From Trichosporon coremiiforme (Eukaryota > Basidiomycota > Tremellomycetes > Trichosporonales > Trichosporonaceae): a stretch of DNA of 64,000 nucleotides. The first letter of the stretch is position 1; the number at the start of each line of letters is the position of its first letter. A program made the position numbers and the translations under genes. Of this stretch, positions 33,290 to 44,723 are shown piece by piece. The stretch covers positions 370,570-434,569 of the forward strand of contig BCJJ01000001.1 of assembly GCA_039545355.1 (NCBI GenBank). The letters are read 5' to 3'. Under the pieces are notes generated by a model. That model made no database searches and was not told the origin of the DNA. It saw nothing but the letters and a program-made list of their open reading frames with translations.

Positions 33290-36183
33290 CTACTTGCACT
33301 CAGCAAGAAGGGCTTCCAAATCTGCTACAACATCAGACATTGTTGGCCGCTCGGCTGGATCCTGGTGCCACATTCGTTCAATAAGATTAACTGGCTCAGA
33401 GCCCCAATACTTGCGGAGTCCCGTCAAGGTGGGCCGCTTATGCTTCTGTCCGACAGCTTCGTAGATGTAATGCTCATTATGACCTTCCCAAGGGTATTTC
33501 TGGCGTCAGCGATTGTCGGCAATCAGACTTACCTTGTCACCAGCCCAGCCAGACAGCATTTCCCAGTATACAAGAGCAGCGGAGAAAACGTCGACCTTGT
33601 AGTCGTAACGGGGATTAGGGTGCCAAAGCTCTGGGGCTTGCCAGTTGACCGTACCCACAAGGCTGCGAATCATCGATCTAGTCGTGTGTTTCACGCGTGC
33701 TAGGCCGAAATCGCCAACTTTCGCCACCCCGCTGCGACTGATGAGAATGTTCGTGGACTTGCAGTCACGGTGAATGATGGCTGGTTTGCGCAGATGAAGG
33801 TACTCCAGCCCGCGCCCTATGTCAAGCATAAGTCGCAGCACTCTCTTCAGAGGCGGAGGTGGCACGTTCCGAATATAGTCGAACAGGTCGCCGTTCTCGC
33901 ACAGCTCGCTGATGAGCATGCACGGCACTTGCGAAGAGTCTTCGGGTATGCAGATTCCACGAAACCTCACAATATTCGGATGACTGAATTCAGCCAGAAG
34001 TTTCAGCTCCCGGATGTCCATTTCGCTCAATTGGTCGCGGAATTCAGAGATGGCAACCTTGCGGCCCCTGAGTTTACCGACATAGACGTCCTTGAAGCCG
34101 CCGCTCCCGATCTTCTCGAGCTTTTGCAGATGTTCGGGTTTGATGGTAAAGTCCTCTAGGCCGAGCTCCTGCAGATCAAGGTTCAGATCATTCTCAGGAT
34201 TCTTTTCATCGTCTGATCGTGGAGGAGTCGCCGGATCCGTGGCATGGATGTGCTCGCGTAGGAGGATTGGGGTAGCCTGTCCATCCCGGACTGTATCGGT
34301 CGCAATTTTCGGTACCACCTTTGGGGGAGGTGAATGGCCTCGAATCGTGCTTTGGGAGCTGGCCGTTGAAACTCGACTCAATGTAGCCTGCTCCTCTTGC
34401 CATTCCAGTAGAGCCTTCGCCAATTGAGGCTTCGTGCCACCGACTTCCAGATTCCTGGACTCGCACATCTTGACGAGCTCGTCGCGACGAAGCTTCGTCA
34501 AGTGCGACACCGTGGCCGACGACAGGTCGATGGAAGGCGTTCCGTTTGTTCCCCCTTCTTCGACGTCTTCATCTATGAAGTCGTTGTCGTCGGCAAGGCG
34601 CATGTCGCCGAAGCTCTTTCCAGAACGCGTCGTCCTTGCGCTTGTCGTTGCAACGTCCAGTGACATTTCTACGTCCATAGCGATGCTTGCTTTCGCAGCA
34701 CTGCGCCGATTAGACCGCTGCGATGATCGACTACCCGAAGCTTGGGTGGACGTCTTCATTTGTGCCTTGATAGCAGTTTGAGGCACCTTCGCACTGTCTG
34801 ATGCGACATCTCCTTCTTCAGAGAACCAACTGCTGTCGCTGTCGTTCTCTTCTAAGGCCTTCAGTGCACGGCGTTTCGCGAGGCGTTGATGGCGCGCACG
34901 CCGTGTCGCGGTTTTGCTGGCTCGCCGTCGAGTCGAAGTGGAGACTTCGTGTTCGGTCAAATCCGCGTTGTCCTCGTCATCTGCGTCGACTTCGGTGGAG
35001 GCACTGGACTTTGTGGATCGCCGATTGCGAGGTCGCAAACGCCGAATTAATGGAGTGGAACGAACCCCGTCAAAGGTGTCCTTCGGTTGTGACAACATGC
35101 TGCGAATGGGGGGACGTCGAAGAGGCGTACTAGGTCCTTCGCCTGCCGAGTCTGTGGTGGAGGAACGACGAGTTAGCCTCGTCCCCAACGGGCTCAAGAC
35201 GTTGTCCCCAAAGCGAGCATGTCGACCGTCCGCGCGCTGAACAGTTTTGACGCGCGACTTGCCATTACGCCCTTTCGGCTTCCCACTCCTGGAAAGATCT
35301 CCTGCTGGGTCGCGAACGATGCACTTGGCGCTGCGCAACGGGCGGGGCGTGTCGTCGACGTCCATGCCCTCACCACGATGTCCATGTTCTCCTTCGGAGG
35401 ATGTCGTTCCCAAAGATGTGAGCGTCGACGTGGACTGGCTTCGCGGCCCCTCAAGCGAGGAAGGCTGCCTATGGTAGGGCGGCTTCGCTGGCACTGGGGT
35501 AGAAGCGGAGTCGGAATATCGTTTGCGCTGCTATCAGCAATCTTCTTGATCGGATACTAACCAGTTCCAATAGGCCTGTCACAAGATCAACCTTACTCTT
35601 CTCTCGCACTCTTCCTTCAGCTTCGTCGTCCTCCTCAGACCACATCCCAGCGACTTTCCATAGACGAATAAGCTCGTCTTTCCGCAGACGGTGAAGCGTA
35701 TGGGCCGAAGCGGCATGCAAAAGGTTCTGATCGTCTGGGTCATCAGGCAACCGAATTATATATATTATATATGAACTTACCCTTGGCGATAAACTGCGGC
35801 GCTTCGTCCTCGGTCTCGATCCAGCTGTCCCCGTCTGACGAAGGGGCGGTCTTATCCGTTCGCTTCCGTTTCCGAGGACTGAGCTCGCTTTGCGCGTTCA
35901 TAGCGCGAGCGGGTATTTTCAAAGAAATCTCTGTCCGGCGAGGTTGCGACCCGGACCTTGGATGACTTGAAGCACCATGACGTGAAGTTGCCCGTGAAAG
36001 TCGTTCAGAAGATTGGTCCGAGTCTGAATCTGCGAACAGACGGTTTCGTAGTCCGGCACCTAACTTCCTCCGCTTTGGGGGTCGTCGTACAGGCGTTACT
36101 GCATGCTTCGGACGCATGGGAGAAGAGGCCTTCATTGGGGACTCGAAGTAGGGGTTTGAGCGTGTTCTGGCCGTCGTGAACAT
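33290..36183 (-). CDS. SAP-domain tyrosine-kinase-like (TKL) protein kinase with altered VAIK motif
   Basis: Exons 36183-35781, 35734-35562, 35527-33533 and 33499-33290 give 926 residues. N-terminal 190 residues are basic with a SAP-like helix pair (TLHRLRKDELIRLWK). A long disordered Ser/Arg-rich region and a clearer SAP motif (VSHLTKLRRDELVKMCESR, about 531) follow. The C-terminal kinase (about 655-915) has the GSGGFKDVY glycine loop, HRDCKSTN catalytic loop, DFG, GTVNWQAPE and a closing DPAERPTMSDVVADLE. The motif after the glycine loop reads KVAISEF instead of VAIKEF: Ser (codon 34048-34046) replaces the beta3 ATP lysine. The layout resembles basidiomycete-expanded TKL kinases joined to DNA-binding SAP segments, suggesting a nuclear role. 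The exon 3 acceptor is a TAGCAG tandem. Confidence 0.82.
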
Positions 36184-36570
36184 GCTGGTTCGGTGTGGAA
36201 TATTGGGAGGTGTACGGAGTGGAGGTGGTTCGGCTTGGGAACAGAGTGGGTGATTGAGCGCGCTAGAATGTCGCAAAAGCGCCCTTCGAGTTTGATTGTA
36301 CAGTGGCCGTGGTCGGGGCTTACCACATATTGCGTGAGGCCGAGGGAGAGGTGTTGTTGACCGCGGAGAACTGTGACCCCACCGACGCCGACTCGGCAGT
36401 AGCTAGGTACGTAGTCTCCCTTGCAGATCACAACAGTGGATGCGGGTCACGTGACATGCACACAGTCCGGGGCTATCTCATGTTTATCTGGGCAGTCGCA
36501 ACTTGTGTCTGAATGTCGCCACCGCTCACTTGGCTCCACGGCATCACCAGCTTGGCATTCAAAAACATTG
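36184..36570. promoter_or_regulatory. Divergent TKL-kinase/NTR1 promoter region
   Basis: A 387-bp spacer between two starts. No TATA-like or repeated element stands out and no additional ORF of note was seen. Confidence 0.5.
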
Positions 36571-39464
36571 ATGACTCGCCGCAAGCAAAACATTCTTTCT
36601 GACGGATCTGATTCAGAAGGTGGCGACGACAATGGATCCGACATCGACTTTGATTCGCAAGAGGATGAAGACTCCCGCGCTGAGCGCCGGCTTTTCGAGC
36701 GACGACAGCGCAAACGACCTCGCACGGGGCAGAGTGGGAAGGAGGCGGCTTGGGAAGGGATCTTCGGAGCGGATGACAGTGAACGAGGAAGGCGGCCGGG
36801 AATGGGAATAGGCAACAGACAAGGAGCAGTGAAAGGCAGTAGCTCACGGAGTGACTGGACCAAGTGAGTGGCATGCCTTCTTGTCATAGCTGGGCTAATG
36901 CGAGCAGGGCGCCAGCATTTGTCAGTGGTTTCAGCGAAGCAACGTCCCAACCACACCAGACCGTCAATAACCTTGCATCCGACGGCATTGCAGACGGCGG
37001 AAACGAAATCACTGAGGACCAGCGCAAAGACGGAAGCGATAGCAGTGAAGACACAAACGATTCTGACGATTCCGACGGAAGCTCTTCTCCTCCCTCTCCG
37101 CGCATTCGAGACCATGAAGGCGATGACGACAATGGTGAAGGAAATACGCCTAGAGCAATGGGATTCGCGGGGATGAAGATTATCAATTCGAGACTACGAA
37201 CGGAGGGCTTGCTGTCAACCAGCTCAGCATCAAGGGGGGCCGAAGAAGCGACTGGTGATGGGCCCTCAGCATTCGGACGACGAGCGGCCGCGTTCCGTGA
37301 CAGCGTGTCTCAATTGGCTAGCTCAGAGAGATCCAACTTCCAGTCCAGCCGCTCGTCTACGCCTGCCCCTGCTACCTCCAAGCCGTCAGACCTGTCCAAG
37401 GCTGACAAAGCTCATCTGAGCAAAGTCTCAGGGTCATTCGGAGCCACCATGCTACGCAAGTTCGGATGGGCTCCCGGAAAGGGATTGGGTGTCGGTGAAG
37501 ATGGCCGAGCTGTGCCCATTGCTGTCGGAATGCTCAACAGAGGTGAAGGTATCAAGTCCGGAATTCGCACGGAAGACAGCAAGCGCGAAGCAAGACGGAA
37601 GGGAGACCTAGCGGATGACGCGGAGTTTGAGGATGGAAGGAAGCCCAAAGGGAAAGGCAATAAACGACCTGATTCCGATGGCTGGAAGAAGCACAGGCAG
37701 GTCAAAGTCAAGGTCGAACACAAGACGTACGAGCAACTTATCGCTGAGGACGACACGACTCGGGCTGGCGTGGGCCTCGTTCTTGACGCTCGCGGTGGAG
37801 ATTTGAAGACTGTGGAGTCCCTTTCGGAGCTGTCGATTTCAGGATGGGCGCCGACTGCTGACACCGGTCAGCTGCCAGAGCTCCGCCATAATCTTCGCCT
37901 CATCCTCGATATCACGAAGGGGGACGTCGGCAATCTGGTCAAGGAGGGTAAATCTGTCAATGAGCGGAGACGATGGGCGACCAGGGAGGAAGAGCGATTC
38001 CGGGCGAAACAGGATGGCGCTGCCGGGAACCTGGAACGTTTGGCCCAAGTTCGCAGCCTTATCTCTGAGATCGACTTCATCAGCAATGAAATTGCAAAGT
38101 CCGGCAGTTCGTCGCTCGAGCCCCTGGCGCAGTCATTCAGTCGCCTTCTTACCAATCTAGGGGACGAGTACGCGCGTCTCTCCTTGGATGACGTAGTTGT
38201 GGGGGCTATCGATCTCGTCCTGAAGCCCTCGTTCGCGACATGGCAACCATTCGACGTGACTTCCGACGCCCTCCTTTCGACACTGAAACCGTGGCGGAAA
38301 GCTTTCAAGCTGACGGCCGACGATTCATCGAACCCCTCCGAAGTCGAACGTGAAATGACGGCGTGGGAAAGTCTCCTCTGGCATCGTTGGCTGCCGAAAG
38401 TTCGCTCCACGATCAACAACGAGTGGTCACCCAACGATGCTTGGCCTGCAGTGCATCTTGTGGAGTCGTGGGATCCTTTGTTGCCGGATTTCGTCCGCGA
38501 CAACGTTCTTAGCCAACTGGTCTTTCCCAAAGTCATGGCTGCAGTCGAGTCATGGACGGGCCGCCAGCGGGGTGATGTCTCCCTGGCTGCGATTGTTTTC
38601 CCGTGGCTCCCGCTTCTGGGTGACCGTCATGGCGAAGTTCTCGAGGAGAGTAAACGTCGCCTCCGTTCCCTTCTTCGGAGATGGAAGCCATCGGACGGGA
38701 TACCTTCAGAGTTACCTCGATGGAGGAAGGACATCTTCTCCACCCGGGAGTGGGATACTCTCATGGGGGAGCATGTTCTCGGCAAGCTTGGGTCCATCCT
38801 TAGGGACCTTATTATCAACCCTCGCGACCAAGACATGTCGGCTTTTGTCAATGCCGTGATGCCTTGGCACTCGCTCATTCGACCTTCAAGCTTCACCCGC
38901 CTCTTCGAGTTGGAGTTTTTCCCCAAATGGCTCAACGTTCTCTACTTATGGCTCGTGCATCCGGGCTATGACGGGGAGGAGGTGGCCCAGTGGTTCGAGT
39001 TGTGGAAGGGTCTGTTCCCCGCTGAAGTTCTCAGACATAAGTCTGTAGCTCATGGGTTTGAAACGGGCGTGCAGCTCATGGGAGAAGCTCTGGCGCTTGG
39101 ACCGGCTGCACCCCGGGATTTGCAGCGTCCTTCTTACAGCCCCTTATCACACTCTTCCAAGTCGTCGACGGGTGTTTCCAAGGCTCCTCCCACATCGACG
39201 TCCCACAAGGTTACGCGACACGATGATATCACGTTCCGCAACATCGCTGAGGACTTCATCTCCAGCAAGGATTTGCTCATGGTTCCTCTCGGAAAATCGC
39301 ATTCTACCACCGGTAAACCGCTCTTCCGAGTCGGCAAGAGCATTGATGGCAAGGGGGGAGTCACTATCTATGTTGGCGAAGACGCTGTGTTTGCCCAGGG
39401 TGAAAGTGGGAGCTTCCATGCGGTCACACTGGACGATGTCGTTCAGCGAGCTGGTGGAGAGTGA
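36571..39464 (+). CDS. NTR1: G-patch splicing factor Ntr1/Spp382 (TFIP11 family)
   Basis: Exons 36571-36863 and 36908-39464 give 949 residues. A charged N-terminus leads to a KAPAFVSGF block across the junction. The G-patch is at about 270-310 (FGATMLRKFGWAPGKGLG, with VPIAVGMLNRGEGI after it). The large helical GCFC-type domain is at about 500-870 (AWESLLWHRWLPKVRSTINN, WDPLLPDFV, WFELWKGLFP). A C-terminal conserved end (FRVGKSIDGKGGVTIYVGED, VFAQGESGSFHAVTLDD) closes it. Ntr1 activates the DEAH helicase Prp43 for intron-lariat spliceosome disassembly. A Ser/Asp-rich insert of about 60 residues separates the first block from the G-patch. Confidence 0.92.
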
Positions 39465-39647
39465 TACTATGTTGTTGATGACGTGTATTACATGCATTCT
39501 TATCAGGGATTACCACTGCAGCTCTATTTCATGGTCCATCTTGACACAGATGATGACATACTTAGCGCTCGGAAATCATCTTCGCCAGGCATCTAGCCCT
39601 CACACACCTCCAGCCTCGGGCAACATTACACACAATCGCGACACACC

Positions 39648-41237
39648 ATGGGAATTCTACAAAAGATCGAAGACATCGAGAGTACGTAGTTGGGTAGTCG
39701 GTTGTCGCCACGGTCTTGACTACAAGGCATTTGCTGACTTTGCCCAGAGGAGATGTCGAGAAGTGAGTCCCACAAGGCTTCTTACGAGTTGTGATGTTTT
39801 CGCTAAACAAATTAGCGCAAAAAAAGTGCGTGTCGCGTTTGGGAGGACTAGGAAGATCAATGCTCACCTGCAACCTCAACGGCATACAGCAAAGGTATGA
39901 GATCGCACCCGTTGGAGACCGCGTGACTGATTTATAGCGACGGAGTATCATTTGGGACTGCTGAAGGTGTGCTGTTCTTCGGAATGTCATTTGTGTGTCA
40001 ACTGACGCAGAACTTGCATGCAGGCTAAACGTGAGTATGACCCAGAGTCCTGGTGTTGATTCTCAGTCGCGAAATATCGTGCCCAACTCCTCGAACCTGA
40101 ACGCAAGTCCGGGAAGCCTGGAGAAGGCTTCGATGTGATGAAGTCTGGAGGTGAGTCAGGATCACATCAAAGTCTAATATAAGACGCCAGGGTGTGTTTG
40201 ATCGGATTCCCATCCGTTGGAAAATCGACGCTCCTCTCCAAAGCGACCAAAACAGAGTCAGCAGTCGGCGCGTACGAGTTCACTACCCTCACGGTGCGTG
40301 TCACTGCGCCCATTTTAAACTGATAGCAGGCTATTCCTGGTGTGCTTGAGTATGAAGGAGCCAGGATCCAGCTTCTCGACTTGCCTGGTATTGTTCAAGA
40401 TGCGGCTAAAGGACGAGGGCGTGGAAGACAGGTAGTCTCCGTTGCCAGGACTGCAGACCTAATTCTCATCATGAGTAGGTCGGCCTAGCCTTGCAGGGAC
40501 GAATGGTTGATGGTGCTGACTGTGAATCTTAGTTGACGCGACAAAGTCAGATGAGCAAAAGGCACAGCTGGAGTTGGAACTCGAAGCTGTAGGAATCCGC
40601 CTGAATGGCCACGCTCCCGACATCGTCTTCAAGCAGAAGGCCGCCGGTGGCATCACTATCACCTGCACGGTCAAGCTTACGAAAACGGATGAACGTACCA
40701 TCCGGTCGGTGCTTCAGTCGTATCGCATCCACAACTGCGATGTCATGGTCCGCGAGGACGTCACTATCGACGAGTTCATCGATGTCCTTCTCGGAACCCG
40801 CAAATACATCCCTGCTCTCACGGTGATCAACAAAGTGGACGCCGTATCCATGGAGACTGTGGACCGCATGGCCCGGTCTGGAGACGGAAAGACTGTGATG
40901 ATCAGTTGTGAAATGGATCTGGGTCTTGACTGGCTTCTGGAAGCTATCTGGAAAGAGCTCGGTCTTGTGAAGTACGTCTCCTCTCACCACTAAGTACTGA
41001 CTGAGCAGAGTATACACGAAGAGGCGCGGAGAGCAACCTGATCTGTCGGACCCGATTTGTCTGCGCCAGGGTGCAACGATCGAGACCGTCTGTCACGGTA
41101 TTCACCGGAGTCTTGCGTCGCATTTCAAGTATGCCCTTGTCTGGGGCAAGTCGTCGAAATTTAATCCTCAGCCGCAGAAGGTGGGCCTCACCCATCTAGT
41201 TCAGGACGAGGATGTCGTGAGCATTTTCACCAAGTAG
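39648..41237 (+). CDS. RBG2: DRG2-type developmentally regulated GTPase Rbg2
   Basis: Eleven exons: 39648-39681, 39748-39762, 39816-39825, 39890-39894, 39938-39966, 40024-40030, 40067-40150, 40184-40293, 40330-40474, 40533-40971, 41009-41237; 368 residues. G1 [10 protein letters not shown]3 DLPG, G4 NKVD and a C-terminal TGS-like domain (KRRGEQPDL ... [15 protein letters not shown]) are present. [19 protein letters not shown] and LDATK-type sequence favour DRG2 over DRG1. Rbg2/DRG2 binds translating ribosomes with its Gir2/DFRP2 partner. Exons 2-6 are 15, 10, 5, 29 and 7 nt. They are forced by the near-invariant [20 protein letters not shown] block, and every junction has GT/AG and correct phase. 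Confidence 0.93.
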
Positions 41238-41399
41238 AGTGACAAATATTATGACCCCCATGTAAATTATATGACTAACGGAGTCCATGACGCAGCAGGG
41301 ATTGATTACATGCAGATACGTAACAACAAATGAGAAGGAGTTAGGACTACTTATGGCGGTTGTGAGATATTGTAAGAAAAAATCGAGGTTGGAACAAAA

Positions 41400-44115
41400 T
41401 TAAAACTTGAGGCCGAGCTGGCTTCGGATACCCTCGACGCGAGAATCGACTTGGGCGAACCACTCAATGGCGCCGGAAGCACGGCGGGCAGCCTCCTCGT
41501 TCTCACGGACAATCTCCGTTCTGGAATCCAAGGCGCCACGGAAACGTTCGCGAAGGTCCCAGGCAGCAAGGCGCATGACCTTGCGGACCTCGCGACCAAC
41601 GCGTTGAGCTTCCGCCTGGGGGAACGGTGTCTCTTCTCCCTCGTCCGCTGCTCCCGCAAGAAGACTTGCGCGAATGTGACGCCCAACGTTACGGGGGATG
41701 GAGCGGGGAAGCTCATAGACGACGTAGGCGACTGCTCCGACGACAAGAACTCCGAGAGCGGGACCGGCCCACTTGCGGACGACAGGGCTCGACGCGAGCT
41801 CCGAGAGATGAATTGCGCTCTCGAAGATTGTTCGAATAGCCATGGTCTTCCCTCCGGCCATAGAGAACGCACCGATAGCCACTGAGGCAGCCCCGAGTCC
41901 GGACATCTCCGTCGGCACTGATGCAGGGATGAGGCTCTTCAGAGTCGAGGCTTTGTCCTTGTCGGCAGGTACATCGTCGCCAAGGAACAGATGGAACTGC
42001 AGGTCGAAGATATCAGAGACTGATACCTCCTTGAGCGCAACATTGTCGGCGAGACTGAGACCGACGTTCGTCATGCCTGAGGAGCGTCGACCCTTTCCGT
42101 GGTTATAGTACATTGCGTTGGCGTTGAAAATGCGCTTGGAGCGCTCGACATCGATGGGAAGGTGCTTGTCACCGATAACATTGACTTCCTTCACAGCATT
42201 TGTCGTCAATGCACGAGAGGCGTTCTCAGCGTCGCGAACTGCTTTGTCCAGAGAAGAAAGCAGTGCTTGGCGGACCTCGTACGCATAGTCCCATGCACCG
42301 AGGAGACCCGGATAAAGGGGCATCTCCACTTCCTCGGCCGCCTCTCCACGGCCCACACGGTCGAGGGCCTGACGCAGCGCGGATTCGGCAGTTGTGATAG
42401 CACGGGTGGTAGCCGATTCCTCCTCACGGACGAGGCTATCTTCGAGGTCATCTTTCCCTTGGCGCATTTGGTCGAGCTCAGGCTTCACTCGTTCCACAAC
42501 TTGCAGGGCGGCGTCTCGCTCCTTCGTAGCGACAAGCGTGTTGGCGGAGCCCAGAAGCTCGACATCAGCAAGCAGATGCGTGATGTAGTTCTGTGCAGGG
42601 CCGAGCTTAGACTTCGCTCGATTAACGAGGACGAAAGAGCGCAGCGACTGCTCCAGCTGGGAGAAAGTCTCGTCCAACTCGTCAGCTCCTTCGTCATCCT
42701 CACTGAACCCGAATGCGGCCGAAGCCGAATCAACAAAGTGAACCAGATCATCGGCGTCAGCGTAGGTCTCAGGGCTTAATTGCCTGAGCTGATCCATCAC
42801 CGCCTTACGGCACCTCTCCTTGTCCTTGATTTGGTCGAATCGGTTCACGACGATGAACAAGTGCGCCTTCTCCTGGCCCGCCTGCCAGATGAATTCTTTG
42901 GCAGACAGAGTAAAGTGGTTGGCGGCCGACACAACAAAGACGACCACGTCGATCTCCTCCTGACGAGCAAAGTTCGCCGTTGTCTTGATGGAGTCGCGAT
43001 TCAGACCGGGGGCGTCAATGAGAGAAATGTCGACGGTACCATTGTGGAGGATCGAAGGGATGTCGGTCTCCTTGTTCTTCAGGTAAACCCGGAGCGGTGG
43101 GGCCGAAGCATCGATGTCGGGATCGGTGGCGAGATTCTCAAGCTCGGCAATGGCAGCGACTGAGAAGGTCGAGGGGTCGTTGACATCGTAAGTCTCTTGA
43201 TCAAGAATGTGAACTTCCTCCTTGCCGCCGTTTTCTTCGGCACTAGCGATTTCAACGAAGCGTGTTGTCAAGGGCTGCTGATCGGTGGGCATAACTTCCG
43301 CACGACGAAGAAGAGCATTGACAAGAGTTGATTTGCCGGCGTTGAGGTCTCCGGTGACGAGGACACGCGAGTGAGCGTCATTTACACGAGCGTGGAGAAG
43401 GCTGAGATGCCTCAAAGCCGCGCTCAGGCGGTTGTCCAGGAGCGCCGAAATGGAAGATCGTTCCAACCGCGTAATAAGCGACTGAGCGTGGCGAGTGGCA
43501 CCAAGGTTCAGATCAAGACTGAGAATCGAGAAGTCATCATTGGGTTCAGCGACGTTGGTCTCCGGCTCCTCTGAGAGTTCGGTGAGAGGGGTGTCGACAG
43601 ATTCTCCGTCAGTCCAGTTGCTGCCAGAGCTGATATACGAAACAGAACGAGTGAGCTGCTGGCGCATGTTCGGACGCGCAGTAACAATGACTTCGGATGA
43701 AGCCTGCGGCTCGTCGACGAAAGTCATGGTTCGACGCCCGAAGTCTGGCCGGACTACTGTCAACGCTTGCTTATCAACGGAGCGTCTAATCATGTGACGA
43801 CGTACCTCGAGGACCCGACGACACAGCAGCAGAAGAAAAATGAGGGTACCGAATCTGCCAAGAGTCGCCGTTGAAGTTCTTGAGGTCGGCAACGAGATGA
43901 GTGGTAGAGTCGATAGCCGTGGACAGTCTCGGAAGTGTAAGCACAGAATATTCAGACAGTCACAAGCACATTACTCACTGGTTTTGTTTCGCTTCATAGT
44001 CTCGAAGGGCTGCATTGCCGGCAATGATAGACTGGCTCAAAGCAGAGTGGTGGCCAATGTGCGACTCCTTCTCCACGAGAGGAGAGTCAGGCGCTTGAGC
44101 GCGGTACGGCTGCAT
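41400..44115 (-). CDS. FZO1: Mitofusin Fzo1
   Basis: Exons 44115-43979, 43927-43806 and 43756-41400 give 871 residues. A hydrophilic N-terminal region precedes the dynamin-like GTPase: P-loop VTGDLNAGKSTLVNALLR at about 216, QQPLTTRF switch, LIDAPGLNRDS, and VVNRFDQI. Coiled-coil heptads follow, then a hydrophobic pair near the C-terminus (about 700-765, including GPALGVLVVGAVAYVVYEL) for outer-membrane anchoring and a final helical tail. It drives fusion of the mitochondrial outer membrane. The two short 5' exons were placed by frame and by the LSTAIDSTTHLVADLKNF helix; the start ATG at 44115 is the first in frame. Convergent with RBG2, 162 bp apart. Confidence 0.93.
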
Positions 44116-44723
44116 GTTGGATTACGTCCGCTCAATGGTGGCGAAATGCTGATGAGGTCGCGCCGTTCTGATCCAAAAGAAAACGATGTTCAACGCTGGA
44201 AGATTCGGTCTCCGTGAATTAGGTATAACGAACGAAGTAATGCCAAGTCAAGCCGAGTCGAAGACGCAGCAATGGTCAACGGATGTCGAATGTGGAGTGT
44301 GATGCGGCAAAAGGTGATGGGAGACGAGGTAGCCCAGTTGTAGACAACGGGACCATTCGGAGTGCACGGGTAGACGAGGTGCTTCGCTTGCTACAAGGGA
44401 AGCAATAAAGCGCGGCTAGGCTCGGGATCACAGACGGACCTGAATTCGATGCGCTAAAAACACACGCCATTATTACACGTGGAAGGAGACTTACATAACG
44501 CCGCAGTGGCGGACCCACGTGGCTCAGACGCGTTTGTTTTGTTTGTGTGCGACCCCGCTGTTCAGCACGGGGCCGTTCACATGAGTTGATCTAGAGCCGG
44601 TGGTACAAGGGCCGAACTTTGAGACTTTGCATCAACCGGCATCGACAGAGAAACGTCCGCAGCATTATCCAGCACTACCTCGCTCAAACTCACTGCCTAC
44701 GTCGCCGACTCTGATCCGCCGAC
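44116..44723. promoter_or_regulatory. Divergent FZO1/PCP1 promoter region with one ACGCGT
   Basis: A 608-bp divergent spacer. A perfect MluI cell-cycle box (ACGCGT, 44528-44533) lies about 190 bp upstream of the spindle-pole gene, whose relatives are G1/S-timed in other fungi. A single 6-mer is weak evidence. Confidence 0.4.

Noticed and set aside
40024..40150. Acceptor CCAG at about 40190 for RBG2 exon 8.
   Set aside because: It shifts frame into a stop; the AAG acceptor at 40183 restores the conserved SGDARV block.
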